This document shows positions 9,859 to 19,464 of a stretch of 64,000 bases of DNA, in pieces. The translations under genes and the position numbers were made by a program. Numbering within the stretch: the first letter of the stretch is position 1; the number at the start of each line of letters is the position of its first letter. This DNA is from Sphingobacterium prati (GTDB lineage: Bacteria > Bacteroidota > Bacteroidia > Sphingobacteriales > Sphingobacteriaceae), in the NCBI RefSeq assembly GCF_013167215.1, contig NZ_JABJWY010000006.1:62001-126000 (forward strand). The letters run 5' to 3'. The notes under the pieces are model-generated. The model was not told the DNA's origin, did no database searches, and saw only the letters and a program-made list of their open reading frames with translations.

Positions 9859-10383
9859 TCAATTATTCCATTCTTCTCTTAATATTGACATGATTAATTT
9901 ATCATGAAATTTATTATCTCTATAGCATGCCTGGCGCATCTTGCCCTCCATTTTGAAACCTGCGTTCTTATATGCTTTCACAGCAGCATAATTGGGCTCC
10001 GAAACCGTAAGCATAATGCGGTTGAGGTTTAGTTCTTCAAATCCCAAGGCAACAACTAATTTCGTTACTTGTGAGCCTATACCTTTTCCCCATTGATTGC
10101 GGTCCCCTATAAAGATAAAATACTCGCCAAGTTTGTTTGATGCCGAGATATTACAGATCCCCGCATAGCCAACAAGTGTATTTGAATGGGCGAGAAAAAT
10201 TCCCTGATTATAATTTTTTGAATCGTTGACCACAGAGATAAACCATTTATCGATCGCTTCTTTTGTATTTAAAGATTGAAATAAAGAAAGTGAATATTTA
10301 ATCGCTTCCGGATCGTTTACCCAGGTATAAAATGATCTGACATCCTGGATTGATAGGGGCTTCAGAATTATCGATGTGTCCAT
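9859..10383 (-). CDS. GNAT-family N-acetyltransferase (RimJ/RimL-like)
   Basis: A 174-aa single-domain protein. It opens with the RimJ/RimL-type pattern LKPLSIQDVRSFYTWVNDPEAIKYS. The acetyl-CoA pyrophosphate-binding loop is NQWGKGIGSQVTKLV, followed by NLNRIMLTVSEPNYAAVKAYKNAGFKMEG, the classic motif B region. The substrate (ribosomal protein, small amine or nucleotide-sugar) cannot be told from the sequence. It is separated from the MFS gene by about 170 bp, so it may be an independent unit. Confidence 0.85.
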   Translation of the reverse strand: MDTSIILKPLSIQDVRSFYTWVNDPEAIKYSLSLFQSLNTKEAIDKWFISVVNDSKNYNQGIFLAHSNTLVGYAGICNISASNKLGEYFIFIGDRNQWGKGIGSQVTKLVVALGFEELNLNRIMLTVSEPNYAAVKAYKNAGFKMEGKMRQACYRDNKFHDKLIMSILREEWNN

Positions 10384-10552
10384 TTATTTGATACTCTTTG
10401 TTGTGTTAATAATCAGTTATTTAATGTTTGAGGAGCATGATCAATTCCAATTGTAAAAAACACTTCGATTTCTTATAATAGCAATTAAAATCGACATATT
10501 TAAAAATAATAAAATATTTTAATTCTTCTCAACTTCGATCGCACTGCTTTGA

Positions 10553-11761
10553 TCAATTCTTTTGCTCAGCATTAGCGCGCTGTAATTTCCACATAGATAG
10601 TATGATCATGACCAAGAAGGTCGAAAAGATAAAATAACGCCACGCCAAGCCGTTTTGCGTTGTTATTTTCCCGCTTATGGCAACGATAAAGTTGGATAGC
10701 GATGTCACAATATAAACCATTCCCCCCATTAAACCGCCGGCAGTGCCCGCATGGTTCGGGAAAAATAACATGCTATTGGTGAAAAAGCTTGTAAATAGAA
10801 CTCCTGAAATGGTGTGGATAAAAAATGCAAAACCGACCATGATATATAGATTCTGTTGAAATATGCCGACCAGTATTAAAGCAACAATAAAGGATGCCTG
10901 CAAGAAAACAGGAGCAATCACTCGGGGCACAAAGTCAAGATGCATGCATTTTTTTGTGATAAACCCACCGATCATCCAGGAAAAACCAAGTAGCAAGGTA
11001 CAATAGCCAATCGTGACGGATGAAAAACGGAACGTATTTTCGATAATAAATGGCCCCGTAATATTGAACAGCATAACAATGGAGTAACTAAATCCCAAGA
11101 CCAAAATCCCTAAAATAAAAAGTTTGTTTTGCAACATCATTTTATACAGGTTCAGGTTGTCCCTTAGATTGATCTTTTTCTTTTGGGCAATACTTTCCCC
11201 ACTATAAAGGATTTCAAACAGCAATAGGCCACTGGCGTAAAAGGCTAGAAAATAGAAGTTGGCTTGCCAATTGAATATTTTTTCCAGATAGCCGCCCAGA
11301 AAGGGTGCTAGTATCGGACCGCAGGACCATACAATTGTAAAATAACTTAGGTAATTTTTCAATCGCTCACCCGTATACAGATCAACGAAAAGTGCACGGG
11401 TAGCTACCACCAGAATAGATATGGCCACACCTTGGACAACCCTTAGCAGACAAATGAAAAGCACACTGTCTGTATGCGCGATCAACAGGCTGCTTAATAT
11501 CAACAGTGTTAGGGCCACGACCTTGGGATGATATCGGCCGATGCTGTCAAGAATGTTGCCTATAAATAACTGGGAAATACCATAACTGAGTAGATAACTT
11601 GTCAATGTCAACTGAATATCCCGCTCGTGAGCCTGTAAACTTTTGGCCATTGCTGGAAATGAAGGCAGATAGATGTCCGTTACAAACCCCGATAGGGGCA
11701 TGGATACAAATGCCATGAACGTCACTAACTTGATGCGTTGTGCGGATGCTTCTCTCAACAT
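10553..11761 (-). CDS. MFS drug-efflux transporter, Bcr/CflA type
   Basis: A 402-aa polytopic inner-membrane protein with about 12 hydrophobic segments. The N-terminal half carries the DHA1 Bcr/CflA signature: TDIYLPSFPAMAKSL after helix 1, the motif-A-like GNILDSIGRYHPK between helices 2 and 3, and RVVQGVAISILVVATRALFVDLY in helices 4-5. It should be a proton antiporter exporting small molecules such as antibiotics. The substrate is unknown. An AraC-type regulator on the same strand lies about 90 bp upstream and may control it. Confidence 0.88.
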   Translation of the reverse strand: MLREASAQRIKLVTFMAFVSMPLSGFVTDIYLPSFPAMAKSLQAHERDIQLTLTSYLLSYGISQLFIGNILDSIGRYHPKVVALTLLILSSLLIAHTDSVLFICLLRVVQGVAISILVVATRALFVDLYTGERLKNYLSYFTIVWSCGPILAPFLGGYLEKIFNWQANFYFLAFYASGLLLFEILYSGESIAQKKKINLRDNLNLYKMMLQNKLFILGILVLGFSYSIVMLFNITGPFIIENTFRFSSVTIGYCTLLLGFSWMIGGFITKKCMHLDFVPRVIAPVFLQASFIVALILVGIFQQNLYIMVGFAFFIHTISGVLFTSFFTNSMLFFPNHAGTAGGLMGGMVYIVTSLSNFIVAISGKITTQNGLAWRYFIFSTFLVMIILSMWKLQRANAEQKN

Positions 11762-11850
11762 TGTCTTGCTGTTTTTTATGAAACAAAACTAGAGACTTTT
11801 TTGATAAGGTGGGTACTATGAGACAAAGTAAAAATTACGAAAATCAAATA

Positions 11851-12768
11851 TTAAATATTTTTCTGACGAAATTTAAGGGGGGAGGTTCCTGCATTTTTCT
11901 TAAAGAAATTGTTGAAATGAGTTGGTTCTTCAAACCCCAGCGTATAACCGATCTCAGCGACATTCCAATCGGTGTAGATTAAAAGGTTTTTTGCTTCTTC
12001 AAAAGTTTTTCTTTTAATAATCTGTGTAGTGGTCAGATTGGTGACCGATTTGACAGAAGCATTGAGATGGTTGACATGTACATTGAGTCGTTGGGCAAAA
12101 TCAGCAGCTGTGCGTAATGCTAGTGGATATGCCGGGGAATCCAGCGGAAACTGCTTATGCAGCAGTTCGTCAAATAAACGATACATACGTAGGCTTCCGG
12201 ATTGGTCCTGAGGAGCGACATCTTCTACTCGCCATTCCAGCGCTAAGTGAAGAACCGCTGCCAAATTGCTCTTGATCGCACTGCAGCGTAAAGGATAACC
12301 GGAGTTATTCAGACGAAACATATTGTCAAAAAAACTTGTAAGTAGACTTAACTGTTCCGCGTCCAAAAAAACAATCGGCTTACTCCATTCCTTGAATAGT
12401 GATGTTTTTTTAAAAGGTTCAAATGTTTGACTACCTGTAAAAAACTCCTGATTGAATAAACAAAAATACCCTTCTTGCTCATTTGTATCACATATCCAGC
12501 TATAAGGTATATTCAATGCCGGTAAAAAAAGCGCAGGACGATCGATATATAATTCATGTTGGCCGTACTTGAACCAACCCTTACCCAAGATTAGACTGAT
12601 TTTATAAAAATCACGTCTATTGTAAGGCGTTTTAAAATCACAGTATTTGCGCAGGGAAATGTTAAAATGTGATTTTCCGAGCTCTACATCCAATGCCGTG
12701 CCATCGCTCGAATGTAAATGGCTCAATCGCTTATAGTAATCTTGTATGGTTTCTAATGTTTCACTCAT
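11851..12768 (-). CDS. AraC-family transcriptional regulator
   Basis: A 305-aa protein. An N-terminal cupin-like sensing region (DFYKISLILGKGWFKYGQHELYIDRPALFLPA) is followed by a C-terminal AraC DNA-binding domain from about residue 205. The second helix-turn-helix is typical (DWNVAEIGYTLGFEEPTHFNNFFKKNAGTSP). This arrangement is common in Bacteroidota regulators next to efflux pumps. Its neighbour downstream on the same strand is the MFS exporter, which is therefore the most likely target. Confidence 0.88.
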   Translation of the reverse strand: MSETLETIQDYYKRLSHLHSSDGTALDVELGKSHFNISLRKYCDFKTPYNRRDFYKISLILGKGWFKYGQHELYIDRPALFLPALNIPYSWICDTNEQEGYFCLFNQEFFTGSQTFEPFKKTSLFKEWSKPIVFLDAEQLSLLTSFFDNMFRLNNSGYPLRCSAIKSNLAAVLHLALEWRVEDVAPQDQSGSLRMYRLFDELLHKQFPLDSPAYPLALRTAADFAQRLNVHVNHLNASVKSVTNLTTTQIIKRKTFEEAKNLLIYTDWNVAEIGYTLGFEEPTHFNNFFKKNAGTSPLKFRQKNI

Positions 12769-12925
12769 GATTTTTTAAAGTTACAAAAATCAAATGTATT
12801 CACAGATTTTTATCAACCCATTAACTTAATTTCGTGTTTAAGACTAAGAAGCAAGAGATCTGTAATGTAAAATGGCGGGGTTCGGATCAGAATAGCTGAA
12901 ATACGCTAGTAGAAGTTTAAGACTG

Positions 12926-12968
12926 AATAAAACAAAAAGCGGAGTTGACAAGATTTGGCAACTCCGCT
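12926..12968 (-). terminator. Intrinsic terminator of the minus-strand phosphoesterase operon
   Basis: AGCGGAGTTG (12938-12947) and CAACTCCGCT (12959-12968) form a perfect 10-bp stem with an 11-nt loop. Read on the minus strand it is followed by TTTTTGTTTT. It lies 22 bp beyond the metallophosphoesterase stop codon. Confidence 0.88.
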
Positions 12969-12990
12969 ATTGTCAGCAAAATAAATAAGC

Positions 12991-14157
12991 TTAGTTCAGC
13001 GGTTTGATCACAACCTGATCCACAACCTTCCCTTGCTGATCCAAGATTTTAAATGTTCCTTTTTCATTGTTTAGATCCACCCGAAGTACATTGTTGTTTG
13101 AATTGACAATAATGGGGAAATGGATGCTGTTTGTTGCATTTTGGATAATATGTCTATGTAGATGACCCGATAACATGATCTGCGCACCGGCCTTATTTAA
13201 GATAGGAACAAACTTTTCTAAGATTTCCTGTTCGCCATGCCAACCTCCGAAAGGCGGCATATGACAGATGACTACCTTATATTTGGCATCTTTAAATGAC
13301 GGATCTTCAACCGCCTGTGCCAGCCAAGCAGCCTGTTCTGTGCGATAATTATCCATTTCCACAATACCACTGTATTCAATATCCGTATCGGGTTTGTCTT
13401 CGCCACAGTCGAGTACGATGAAGCCTGTGTTACCGTGTCGGAATTGATAATAAAGTTTGCCTGTCGGTGTCGGGAAATATTTTGGATACGCAGTCGCAAA
13501 TGGGCCACGGGTTTCGTGGTTTCCTCGAGCATAGAACATCGGTTTTTCACTCGCAAATCTTTTAATGGCCGTGTCCATAAATCCATCATATAGCTGTTTC
13601 TCACTCAGGAGATTATTGACCATGTCCCCATTGAAAACGACAAAATCGCTTGTTTTTAAATTACCTATATCCAATAGTTTATCCAGTACCTCATTACGCT
13701 CATGGATATCGTTGACGACAGTAAAATGAGTCGATGCAGCATTCCCGAGCGTCTGAAAAGATAATGGCGTCTGTCGATAGACATTGCTGGCCACAACTTT
13801 TCCATATTGTACATTGACACCTTCATGTTTTAATACTTGTTGACTGTACACCCTGTATCGGTAACGTGTTCCTGGTTTCAGGTTGTTCAATGTGACCTGA
13901 TGTAGTGTGCCGACTTTCTTAAAACCGTAGGCTGATGCAAAGTATTTAGTTCTTTCCTTAAAATAAAAGTGGCTCGAATCATCTGGTGCCAGTTCTACCC
14001 ATCCTGTTGCTGGCTGATCTGTTGTCCAAACAATGGAAACCGAATGTTCGGTCAATCCCTGGATAAAAGGGAAATGGGTTATTTTGATGTCCTCTTGTCC
14101 TATAGCCCGCAAACTATTGAACAGGAGTAGCATGATTATGAGGTGTAATCTTTTCAT
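12991..14157 (-). CDS. Secreted metallophosphoesterase with N-terminal FnIII-like domain
   Basis: A 388-aa protein with a signal peptide (ending RAIGQ). Residues about 27-130 form a purple-acid-phosphatase-type fibronectin domain (HSVSIVWTTDQPATGWVEL; LKPGTRYRYRVYS). The calcineurin-like phosphoesterase domain shows its metal ligands in order: Asp150/His152 (NDIHE), GD 177-178 (NGDMVNN), GNHE 212-215, His299 (VICHMPP) and GHLH 331-334. The expected activity is phosphomonoester or phosphodiester hydrolysis in the periplasm. Its start is 1 bp from the SusD stop, so it is the last gene of a sigma/FecR/SusC/SusD operon, and phosphate release from an imported phosphorylated compound is a fair inference. 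Confidence 0.9.
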   Translation of the reverse strand: MKRLHLIIMLLLFNSLRAIGQEDIKITHFPFIQGLTEHSVSIVWTTDQPATGWVELAPDDSSHFYFKERTKYFASAYGFKKVGTLHQVTLNNLKPGTRYRYRVYSQQVLKHEGVNVQYGKVVASNVYRQTPLSFQTLGNAASTHFTVVNDIHERNEVLDKLLDIGNLKTSDFVVFNGDMVNNLLSEKQLYDGFMDTAIKRFASEKPMFYARGNHETRGPFATAYPKYFPTPTGKLYYQFRHGNTGFIVLDCGEDKPDTDIEYSGIVEMDNYRTEQAAWLAQAVEDPSFKDAKYKVVICHMPPFGGWHGEQEILEKFVPILNKAGAQIMLSGHLHRHIIQNATNSIHFPIIVNSNNNVLRVDLNNEKGTFKILDQQGKVVDQVVIKPLN

Positions 14158-14158
14158 A

Positions 14159-15949
14159 TTAATATCCGGGGTTTTGAATAAGTAAATTGTTCTTTTTTAA
14201 TTCATCACGTAAAATAGGCAAAAAATAAGCTTTATCGATCCAGTTGTATTTCTCAAAATCAATATGTCTGATCGTGGGTACACTTGCCGTGCTGTGGTCA
14301 GGGTTCATTTTGTAGACAATGTCTGCGACCCTTGTTGTTCTGTTATAAATTTGAGGGCCCAGCAGCCAACGGCGTACATCATAGAAACGATGTTCTTCAA
14401 ACGCCAATTCTATTCTTCTTTCATTCCGGTATCTTTCTTTTAATGCTGCCCCTGAGTCAGTAATGGCCGGCATCCCAGCTCTTTTACGGATCATATTGAG
14501 GTAGGTGCGCGCTTCATCCTCCAATCCCAGCTCTATACAGGCTTCGGAGTAATTTAGTAGGACTTCCGCATAACGCATAAAACGCCAGGTCACTGCCTGT
14601 TTATCATATTGTGCGTTTACTGTAGGATCAATGTATTTGCGTAAATAATAGCCCGTATAGGATCCATTCCAATCTTCAATTGTGCTTTTTCGTGTATCAA
14701 CACCATAAACAAGCTCTGTCTTACCAGTGGTGGCGTTCCAGCGTTCCCATCTTCCTGTTTGCACTTTATTCTCCGGATCCAGGCCTTTTGCGTCATCTGG
14801 TCTTTGTCTCCAGGAAGCACCATTATAAAGCACCGTTGCAGCAAACCTCGGGTCTCTATTGTGGTAAGGATCTACGGCCATAGCTGGATCAGACCAACTA
14901 AACTTTTTACCGTCCAGGGTTTCGAAATCATCGACAAAATCTCCGAGCGGTGCATTTGTACCCCAGCCGTGGTAACCATTGGGCGAAGAGTAGAGGCCCA
15001 CACGCTGACCCATAGGTATGGTAAAGTATTTAATGAAAATATCTTCCTCGGTGTTTTTGTTAAGAAAAATTTCCGTTAGGTTTTGGGAGATATTATCCGT
15101 TGCAGCAGGTACAGCTTTATATAGCTTATATTTGTTCAGATCAATGACAGCTTTGGCCGCATCTTTTGCTGCCTGCCATCTTGCTGTGCGGTTTCCGTCT
15201 GTATAGTGTAGCAACTTAGGCTTTTCAAATCCCGGGAATACATCTTTGTTATAAAGGTCACTCGCCGCATAGAGCAGGATCCTGGCCTTCAATGCGAGTG
15301 CTGCCCCCTTGGTTGCACGTCCCAGGTTCGCTCCCGAATGGTCAAGTGGCAATAGTTCGGCAGCTTTGTCAAGTTCCGCCATCATAAATCTGACACAATC
15401 CGCATACGAACTTCGTTCTTTCTGAAATTCATCGGTCAGTTCGTACGGCTCCGTGATTAATGGTACACCAGCGTATGTACTTGTCAGTAGATGATAATAA
15501 TATGCCCGCATGAAATGCATTTCACCGGTCATGCGATCTTTCATTGTTTTCCCATCAATGAGATTAGCGGAAAATGGAACTTGATCAACCTTCGAAAAAA
15601 AGAGATTGCAAAAACGGATACTTTTATACAGATCGGCCCAGGATCTATAGCGCGATACCCCCCAACCCAGGAGGTCATCCGGAGATTGGATGCTGCGGTT
15701 AAAATTTAAGGAAGCCGCATTCCCGCGATAATGTCCTTCATCGACCAAGTTGGCCTTGAACCGGCCATCTGTCAATGGCTCGTCCAGCCGAAAATATAAT
15801 TGATTGATAAATGTCTCTACCAGTGCAGGATCGGTCCACACTGCATTTTCGGAGAATTCTGTTGAAGGATCTGTATTTAAAAAGTCTTTTTGACAAGACC
15901 CAAGTGCCAACGTTGCTAGCAATATGAATAGATTAAATTGTCGTTTCAT
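14159..15949 (-). CDS. SusD-family lipoprotein (phosphoesterase locus)
   Basis: A 596-aa SusD/RagB protein, longer than the other three here. The signal peptide ends in a lipobox (LALGSCQKDF). Family landmarks are GEMHFMRAYYYHLLTSTYAGVP, GRATKGAALALKARILLYAA, RFMRYAEVLLNYSEACIELG, NERRIELAFEEHRFYDVRRW and the terminal LLIQNPGY. It lies 5 bp downstream of its SusC partner. As an outer-membrane lipoprotein it should capture the substrate and close the SusC pore. Confidence 0.95.
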   Translation of the reverse strand: MKRQFNLFILLATLALGSCQKDFLNTDPSTEFSENAVWTDPALVETFINQLYFRLDEPLTDGRFKANLVDEGHYRGNAASLNFNRSIQSPDDLLGWGVSRYRSWADLYKSIRFCNLFFSKVDQVPFSANLIDGKTMKDRMTGEMHFMRAYYYHLLTSTYAGVPLITEPYELTDEFQKERSSYADCVRFMMAELDKAAELLPLDHSGANLGRATKGAALALKARILLYAASDLYNKDVFPGFEKPKLLHYTDGNRTARWQAAKDAAKAVIDLNKYKLYKAVPAATDNISQNLTEIFLNKNTEEDIFIKYFTIPMGQRVGLYSSPNGYHGWGTNAPLGDFVDDFETLDGKKFSWSDPAMAVDPYHNRDPRFAATVLYNGASWRQRPDDAKGLDPENKVQTGRWERWNATTGKTELVYGVDTRKSTIEDWNGSYTGYYLRKYIDPTVNAQYDKQAVTWRFMRYAEVLLNYSEACIELGLEDEARTYLNMIRKRAGMPAITDSGAALKERYRNERRIELAFEEHRFYDVRRWLLGPQIYNRTTRVADIVYKMNPDHSTASVPTIRHIDFEKYNWIDKAYFLPILRDELKKNNLLIQNPGY

Positions 15950-15954
15950 GGTGA

Positions 15955-18900
15955 TTAAAATGTTAGTGAAAGGCCTAGATTATACACTCTGTTAAGGGGA
16001 TATGCCGTCGCTGCAGTTGTTTCAGGATCAAAGTCCTTTACTTTTGTCCAGGTGAGCAGGTTCTGCCCGCTGAAATATAACTGTAGTCTGGTCAGCCGAA
16101 GTTTTTTACAGATGTCATCGGAGAAATTATAACCGAATTCGAAATTTTTCAACCGGACATAATTGGAACTCTGCAACCAATAGGTATTATCGTTGGATCT
16201 CCAATATTCATTGTATCGGTTCCATGCACGTGGTTTTGCAGCATCAGGATTCTCTGCTGTCCATCGCCCTTCGACATTTTGCTTGAGATAATTGCCAGCC
16301 TCACCCTGCATTTCGTAGTAGTTGTTACGGATGGCGCCAGCAGCGCCTTGGAAGAATAAACTCGTATAAAATCCTTTATAGGATAAGTCTATATTAAATC
16401 CCCCGGTTAGTGTCGGAAGTTCTGTTTTTTCGGATCGCACACGATCCAAACCATCTATTTTACCATCGTTATTTACATCTTCAAAAACGATATCTCCAGG
16501 CCTTGCCCCAGCCCAGTGCGGATAAGCGTCAACAGCAGCCTGATCCCTGAATATACCGATTGCATTGTAATAGAGTTTCGCATTCATGGGTCTGCCTGTG
16601 GACTGCTGATAATCCGGTATTCCAGGAGTTTCATCCCAAAAACGAATGCGGTTATGATTGGTCGCTATATTTCCATTGACAGCATAGTGAAAACCATTGA
16701 CCTGATCGGCATAGCCCAGCTGCAGTTCAAATCCTTTGTTTGTCACCTCACCAATATTTTCTTTGGGTAAAGTAAGTCCCGAAGACGAGGGAACGGAGGC
16801 ATTTCTGTTCCAGAGAATATTAGTCCGGACATTGTAGAAATATTCGGCGGTCAGGGTTAATTTATTGTTCAGAAACTTAGCATCCAGACCAAAATTGGAT
16901 TGATTGGCGACTTCCCACGTCACATTTGGATTAGGTATCCGGAGTTCATTCAGTACTTTATTTTCTTGTGTGCCATTAAAAACATAGACATTGGAAGCGC
17001 CTGTCAGGAAGCCATAACTTGACATAAATTGATAGTCATCTATGCGGTCATTACCCGTTTGACCCCATGAAGCCCTTAATTTTAGGTCTGAAACCACAGA
17101 CTTGATTGGCTGCCAGAATGCCTCATTGGATAAGCGCCATCCTCCGGAGACTCCGGGGAAAAAGCCAAACCGTTTGTTGCTTGGAAATTTATACGAACCA
17201 TCATATCGCCACAGAAATTCCAATAAGTATTTGTTGTCAAAGTCATAATTCAGGCGGCCAAAATAATTGAGCCTGGCCTGCATGGCAGATTGGCCGGAGT
17301 TATCTTTTTCGGCATCGCCACCTGCGAATAGCTCTTCAATGGCGGCAGAAACAAAATACTTTCTAAAGGCGTAAAACTCCATATTATCACCTTTAATCTT
17401 TTCCAGTCCCAACAAACCATTGAAATGGTGCTTTTCACTAAAATTTCGTTCGTAGCGAACCAACGCATTTAAAGTCAATAGGTTTTTGGTGTCAAAGTCC
17501 TGTCGGAGCTGTGGTGCTGTGAATCCCTTCAATCCGGCGACCAAAATCGGTGTACCATTATTATCCATGGTTTTGCCATCCCAATTGTACAATGTCCACG
17601 GTGTCTGCCATAATTTGTCGTTCTGTAAGGTCCTGTCATACGCGACGTTTCCGCTCACAGACAAACCTTCGACTCCGGGAATTGTGATGTCCAGATTTGC
17701 CCTGGATTCGAGCATCATGGTTTTATTTCGGTCGTAACCGGTCTGATTGGTCGTGATAACGACAGGATTATTCCCATATTCTATATCGGGGCCATTCTGT
17801 CCGGTAGGCCAGTACGCGTGCATGTTCGGTTTACCCCGCAAGATCATTCCAAAGATATCCGCTGCGGAGCGCGTTGGATAATTTCGGTTGTATTCACGCA
17901 ACGCGGCATTAACCCCATATTTAATATAATCATTAAATTTTCCGTTCAGGTTGCTCCTGAAATTGTATTGATTAAACTTCGTTGCCGAATTTTTGTAGAT
18001 CGCATCCTGTTTATCATAGCCACCTGAGATATAATAATTGAGGTATTCCGAACCGCCTGTAATATTGAGTGCAGTTTTATGCTGCGGTGCGGCAGCATGA
18101 AATGTTGCATCAAACCAATCTGTATTCGGATATTTCCAGATATCCGTACCGGAGCGGAATAAGGCTAATTCTTCTTCGCTGTATTTTGGTTTCTGGCCAG
18201 CATAGAGACCGATCTCATTGAGCATTTGCGCATATTCCGCAGCATCCGCCATTTTTGGGATGACATTAGGTTGAGACCAGCCTTGATTATGCGTCAGACT
18301 AACCTGCGGTTTGCCGCTTTTTCCTTTTTTTGTCGTTACCAGAATAACACCATTGGCAGCCTGGGAACCGTAGATGGCAGCCGATGCATCCTTTAATATG
18401 GTCACGCTTTCAATATCCTGTGGATTGAGTCTTTCAATGGATCTGTTGGCGATACCATCAACCACGATCAGCGGCGAGTTGTCTCCTAAGGTATTGGCTC
18501 CCCGGATCCGAAGTGTGGAATTATCACTTCCCGGCTCCCCGGAAGTCGTTGTTGCCACCAAACCCGGTAGCCGACCAGCAAGTGTATTTGTGACGTTCAT
18601 TACGGGAGCTCTGTCCAATACATCGCCTTTGACATCGACAATGGAGCCCGTGACTGTTGATGCCTTTTGCGTACCATAGCCTACAATCACTACTTCCTCC
18701 ATCGAAGTTACGGTTTGTTGGAGTCTGATTTCGATATTTTCGTTTGAAATGACCTTATAGTCTGTCGCCTGATACCCGATCATACTGACATGGAGTGTGG
18801 GGGTGCTGCTGGCTACCGGTAGGGTAAAAGAACCATCTTCAAGTGTAGAAGTCCTATTGACGGCTCCTACCTCATTTACAGTCGCATTGGCCAATGGTTC

Positions 18901-19359
18901 GCCCTTTGCATCGAGAATCTTACCCTTCACGATCTTTTGTTGTATAGCGGTAACCCTCCCTTCAATAGCTTCATGGGCGGTACCTGCACCCTTGCTCAGA
19001 ATAATATTTTTGTCGACTATTTTATAGACAATTTGATATTTGCCCAGCAATTCATCTAGCACAGATTCCAGTGGTGCATTGACAAACTTTACATCCGCAG
19101 TACGTTTTTGGGGCAAGAGCGATTCTTTATACAAGATGTTATACCCGCTCTGTTTTTGAATATCCCTTAGCAAGGTTTCGAGGCTTGCTTTATTTTTTTT
19201 GAGATTGATCGTTTGTCCGAAAGAACTAGCATATGTACTTAGGCTAGTTGCAAAGAGTAGTGGCACTGCGATAGACAGTTTCATAACCAATGGTTTGAGG
19301 ATGATGTTCTTCCTAAAGTCCATAGGAAGAACAGACCGATTTTTTTTGTATTTTTGCAT
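15955..19359 (-). CDS. SusC-family transporter with STN signalling domain (phosphoesterase locus)
   Basis: A 1134-aa protein. Residues about 50-122 form an STN domain (INLKKNKASLETLLRDIQKQ start, ending IVDKNIILSKGAG). A carboxypeptidase-like domain (KGKILDAKGEPLANATV), a TonB box near residue 221 (MEEVVIVGYG) and the plug (LRIRGANTLG, DASAAIYGSQAANGVI) follow. The barrel ends NLGLSLTF. The long N-terminus before the signal helix (MQKYKKNRS) is common in FecR-linked SusC proteins; Met13 is an alternative start. The STN domain would contact the FecR encoded just upstream and so couple substrate import to sigma-factor release. Confidence 0.95.
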   Translation of the reverse strand: MQKYKKNRSVLPMDFRKNIILKPLVMKLSIAVPLLFATSLSTYASSFGQTINLKKNKASLETLLRDIQKQSGYNILYKESLLPQKRTADVKFVNAPLESVLDELLGKYQIVYKIVDKNIILSKGAGTAHEAIEGRVTAIQQKIVKGKILDAKGEPLANATVNEVGAVNRTSTLEDGSFTLPVASSTPTLHVSMIGYQATDYKVISNENIEIRLQQTVTSMEEVVIVGYGTQKASTVTGSIVDVKGDVLDRAPVMNVTNTLAGRLPGLVATTTSGEPGSDNSTLRIRGANTLGDNSPLIVVDGIANRSIERLNPQDIESVTILKDASAAIYGSQAANGVILVTTKKGKSGKPQVSLTHNQGWSQPNVIPKMADAAEYAQMLNEIGLYAGQKPKYSEEELALFRSGTDIWKYPNTDWFDATFHAAAPQHKTALNITGGSEYLNYYISGGYDKQDAIYKNSATKFNQYNFRSNLNGKFNDYIKYGVNAALREYNRNYPTRSAADIFGMILRGKPNMHAYWPTGQNGPDIEYGNNPVVITTNQTGYDRNKTMMLESRANLDITIPGVEGLSVSGNVAYDRTLQNDKLWQTPWTLYNWDGKTMDNNGTPILVAGLKGFTAPQLRQDFDTKNLLTLNALVRYERNFSEKHHFNGLLGLEKIKGDNMEFYAFRKYFVSAAIEELFAGGDAEKDNSGQSAMQARLNYFGRLNYDFDNKYLLEFLWRYDGSYKFPSNKRFGFFPGVSGGWRLSNEAFWQPIKSVVSDLKLRASWGQTGNDRIDDYQFMSSYGFLTGASNVYVFNGTQENKVLNELRIPNPNVTWEVANQSNFGLDAKFLNNKLTLTAEYFYNVRTNILWNRNASVPSSSGLTLPKENIGEVTNKGFELQLGYADQVNGFHYAVNGNIATNHNRIRFWDETPGIPDYQQSTGRPMNAKLYYNAIGIFRDQAAVDAYPHWAGARPGDIVFEDVNNDGKIDGLDRVRSEKTELPTLTGGFNIDLSYKGFYTSLFFQGAAGAIRNNYYEMQGEAGNYLKQNVEGRWTAENPDAAKPRAWNRYNEYWRSNDNTYWLQSSNYVRLKNFEFGYNFSDDICKKLRLTRLQLYFSGQNLLTWTKVKDFDPETTAATAYPLNRVYNLGLSLTF

Positions 19360-19417
19360 TCGGTTGATATTTTAAGTTAATATTTGATAAGATGTGTCAA
19401 CTGTCTCTATGAGACCA

Positions 19418-19448
19418 GCTTCAGGAGCGGTCGCAACGCTTCTGAAGC
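19418..19448 (-). promoter_or_regulatory. Stem-loop in the fecR-susC spacer
   Basis: GCTTCAG (19418-19424) pairs with CTGAAGC (19442-19448), and the stem continues inward as AGCG/CGCT after one mismatch, with a 7-nt loop. It fills much of the 105-bp spacer between the fecR stop and the susC start. A T-run is lacking, so it may be an mRNA processing or attenuation element, or the end of the fecR message. Confidence 0.5.
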
Positions 19449-19464
19449 CTTTGGTTGTAAAAGA